Notes under the pieces: generated by a model
The model's input: only the letters and a program-made list of their open reading frames with translations
Database searches by the model: none
What the model was told of the DNA's origin: nothing
In this document: one piece after another, positions 12,067-14,200 of the stretch
How the letters are laid out: every line of letters begins with the position of its first letter
How positions within the stretch are numbered: position 1 is the stretch's first letter
Assembly: GCA_030916835.1 (NCBI GenBank)
Contig: JAUPWA010000047.1
Span: forward strand, 1-14,200
Direction: 5' to 3'
Length of the DNA stretch: 14,200 bases
From: Patescibacteria group bacterium
Lineage (GTDB): Bacteria; Patescibacteriota; Minisyncoccia; Phycocordibacterales; SBAW01
Made by a program: the position numbers and the translations under genes

Positions 12067-13998
12067 CTAGCGAATTTCAAAACCCTTCGCCTTAAGTACT
12101 GCATACACCTTCTCCATCGCTGCGTTTGCCTCATTGTCGGTGAGTGTGCGGTCAAATGATTGGAAGATAAGGCGGTACGCGAGCGACACCTTACTCTCCC
12201 CGCCGTCTGGCGAGGCAGGCTTTTCGAAGCGATCGAATAGTGTCACCTTGCCACAGAGCTCTCCTGCAGCTTGCTCAATGAGCTGTAGTACTTCGACAGA
12301 CTCAATGCTGTTTGGTACCCAAACAGCAACATCGCGCACCATGTAGGGGAATTTTGAAAAAACCTGATAGCGCTCAGTGTTAGAAATTGGCAAGTTGTCG
12401 TACTGGGTAGGAACATGCGTAAGTCCTATTTCTTTTGCAAAAGCTTCCAGGCTTTTTTCAGTAGCTGAGGAATTAAATTCAAAAGAACGACCAGAACCTG
12501 AGATTTTTTTAATTGAATTCTCCTCAATAGTGCATACATGGATCTCTTCACGGCCATCGTTCCAGATGGTCCCAATTTCGAAAATTTTTACTTTATTAAG
12601 CGAGAGAAGATCCTTGTTTGGAATGTTTCTTAAAAGTGCAGCTATCAATCCTTCTTTTAATTCAGTGCGCATATACGGGCGAACACCATCAACTTTGTTT
12701 AGTATGACGCGTTCACCCTTGTCGGCAAAGACGCTCGTATACACCTCGCTAAAACCTTGCGAGGTGAGATATTCGCGGATTTTCTCCGCCCAGTAGAAGT
12801 TTTTATTTATCTCTGGCGCTTTAGTGAATGGAGGCAACACTTTGCCAGGCACTCGGTCATAGCCGATGATACGGCCAACCTCCTCAATAAGATCTTCAGC
12901 AATAGCAATATCGAGCCGCTCAAAGGGGGCTACTACTTCAAACAACCCACTCTCCTCTTTGTAGGCAAAACCTAAACGCTGAAACACATCAGCCACTTCA
13001 GCACCAGTGAGTGTAATACCGAGCACTTGGTTTATCTTCTCTACAGTCACGCTCGCCTTGGCCTCGGGCTTTGGGTCTGGGTACACATCAACAAATTCCA
13101 CCACCTCGCCTCCGGCTATTTTTACAATAAGGTCAGAGACCTCTCGCATCGCGTAGGCAGCCAAGTTGGGCGAGATAACTTGCTCAAAGCGGGCCGATGC
13201 ATCGGTGCGTAATTTTAATTTTTGGGCAGTCTTGCGTACAGATATACCATCAAAGTTTGCAGACTCGAGGATAATGTCGGTCGTGGCTTCGTTAATGCCA
13301 GCCGGCATGCCGCCCTTTACGCCTGCAACGCCAATTGCCTCACTTTTGTTTGCATCGGCAATAACCAACATCGACGAGTCGAGCTGATACTCTTTTTCAT
13401 CAAGCGCGAGTAGTTTTTCGCCATCTTGTGCCGGTCGAACTGAGATATGATACCTACCATCCTTTTGAGCGAGCTTACCTGCGTCAAACGCATGCAGCGG
13501 CTGCCCGAGCTCAAACATCACATAGTTCGTTGCATCAACAATATTGTTTATCGGTCGCTGACCAAGTGCTTCGAGACGATTTTTGAGCCACTCAGGAGAG
13601 GGCCCCACCTTCACACCTTTCATGTAGCCCGCGATGTAGCGATTACATAGCGGCGTATCAATCCTTACTTGTACCAACGCCTCTTGTGAGGATCCTTCTT
13701 TGAGCGCGCCGAGTTCAGGCTCAAGCGTGCGAATAAGAAGGTCCGAGGAAGAGGTGTTTAGAGGATCTCGCTTCATGGGCAACTTAAGGATTGCTGAAAG
13801 TTCTTTCGCAATACCTCTGTGACACAAGCAATCATGACCGCGGTTCGGGGTTATTTTTACATCCAAAATATAATCATCCTCTTTTGCCTCCACACCATCA
13901 ATCTCAAACGCATGGAACGTCAAAGCCTTCTCAAGCTCCTCAGCTAACGGAAGCTCTGCATTGAAGAATGTTTGGAGCCAATTACGTGAAATAAGCAT
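12067..13998 (-). CDS. pheT: Phenylalanyl-tRNA synthetase beta subunit, short form
   Basis: This 643-residue beta chain of the (alpha-beta)2 enzyme charges tRNA-Phe and edits Tyr-tRNA-Phe. It shows the N-terminal fragment to about 38 and the ITPNRGHDCLCHRGIAKEL (B1) motif at 49-67. The B3/B4 editing domain runs about 107-300, with GQPLHAFD (165-172) and ESANFD (245-250). The B5 domain is at 315-392 (EDLIEEVGRIIGYDRVP), followed by a catalytic-like core. The C-terminal FDX-ACB anticodon-binding domain covers 547-643. Bacterial PheT is usually near 800 residues. Here the OB-fold tRNA-binding (EMAPII-like) domain, normally at about 40-150, is missing. The gene follows pheS by 5 nt without a clear Shine-Dalgarno. 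Confidence 0.95.
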   Translation of the reverse strand: MLISRNWLQTFFNAELPLAEELEKALTFHAFEIDGVEAKEDDYILDVKITPNRGHDCLCHRGIAKELSAILKLPMKRDPLNTSSSDLLIRTLEPELGALKEGSSQEALVQVRIDTPLCNRYIAGYMKGVKVGPSPEWLKNRLEALGQRPINNIVDATNYVMFELGQPLHAFDAGKLAQKDGRYHISVRPAQDGEKLLALDEKEYQLDSSMLVIADANKSEAIGVAGVKGGMPAGINEATTDIILESANFDGISVRKTAQKLKLRTDASARFEQVISPNLAAYAMREVSDLIVKIAGGEVVEFVDVYPDPKPEAKASVTVEKINQVLGITLTGAEVADVFQRLGFAYKEESGLFEVVAPFERLDIAIAEDLIEEVGRIIGYDRVPGKVLPPFTKAPEINKNFYWAEKIREYLTSQGFSEVYTSVFADKGERVILNKVDGVRPYMRTELKEGLIAALLRNIPNKDLLSLNKVKIFEIGTIWNDGREEIHVCTIEENSIKKISGSGRSFEFNSSATEKSLEAFAKEIGLTHVPTQYDNLPISNTERYQVFSKFPYMVRDVAVWVPNSIESVEVLQLIEQAAGELCGKVTLFDRFEKPASPDGGESKVSLAYRLIFQSFDRTLTDNEANAAMEKVYAVLKAKGFEIR

Positions 13999-14003
13999 AC
14001 TGT

Positions 14004-14200
14004 TTAAAATTGATTGATGAAGCGCAAGTCAGCCGAGTGCATGTGCCGCACATCGTCGATCCCCCAACGCAGGAGTGCTAAACGGTCGAGCCCCATACCA
14101 AACGCGAAGCCGCGATACTTTTCAGGATCGACACCAGCATTCTTCAGCACGTTCGGATGCACCATGCCAGCCCCCATCATCTCTATCCATCGCCCTCGAA
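14004..14200 (-). CDS. pheS: Phenylalanyl-tRNA synthetase alpha subunit, C-terminal end (5' part outside window)
   Basis: About 64 codons at the 3' end of the catalytic alpha chain are present. They read RWIEMMGAGMVHPNVL, then FAFGMGLDRLALLRWGI (class II motif 3), then DDVRHMHSADLRFINQF and TAA at 14006-14004. These residues are typical of the PheS C-terminus. The gene is co-directional with pheT and directly upstream of it, the usual pheST order. Confidence 0.95.
   Translation of the reverse strand, partial: RGRWIEMMGAGMVHPNVLKNAGVDPEKYRGFAFGMGLDRLALLRWGIDDVRHMHSADLRFINQF

Noticed and set aside
1..14200. tRNA, rRNA, insertion sequence or CRISPR elements
   Set aside because: I looked on both strands and saw no cloverleaf, transposase motif, terminal inverted repeats or spaced repeats.

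Overview
The window looks like chromosome of a Candidate Phyla Radiation (Patescibacteria) bacterium, most likely of the Parcubacteria group. This placement is inference. It rests on a reduced phenylalanyl-tRNA synthetase beta chain, Asn/Thr/Tyr-rich surface proteins ending in a VPYTG sorting-type signal, a small TLVTC sortase, and a membrane-anchored protein with a CARDB-like domain. The standard genetic code fits all genes; no in-frame TGA is needed.

Layout. The left edge (1-750, +) is the 3' end of thrS. The right edge (9825-14200, -) holds gyrB, pheT and the 3' end of pheS. Between these housekeeping genes is an envelope island of about 9 kb. Ten of its genes lie on the minus strand. In transcription order they are: a sortase (8718-8077), a one-TM coiled-coil protein (8012-7179), a secreted coiled-coil/Pro-Ala-rich protein (7002-6370), a small lipoprotein (6245-5979), a lipoprotein here called Q2 (5818-5147), a twin-arginine-leader protein P2 (5145-4627), the surface protein V2 (4497-3403), an exported protein Q1 (3284-2601), a twin-arginine-leader protein P1 (2592-2065), and the surface protein V1 (2018-753). 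One gene, encoding a membrane-anchored beta-sandwich-like protein (8812-9777), is on the plus strand, divergent from the sortase. Every gene of the island has a predicted signal peptide, lipobox, twin-arginine leader or TM anchor.

Main observation. The order Q-P-V occurs twice in tandem. P1 and P2 are clear, collinear paralogues. V1 and V2 share an almost identical C-terminal block (Q-VPYTG-L-D/E-LG, then TM, then LIVVKRAH) that looks like a sortase signal. Q1 and Q2 are alike in position, size and tight coupling to P, but I cannot align them convincingly. Together with the nearby sortase, this suggests a duplicated surface-display module of unknown function, with V as the anchored filament or adhesin and Q/P as exported partners.

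Regulation. Several island genes are insulated by hairpin terminators and have near-consensus TTGACA promoters. Two of these share an extended 13-nt AT-rich spacer sequence. Two promoters place the start site at or within a few bases of the start codon, suggesting leaderless mRNAs.
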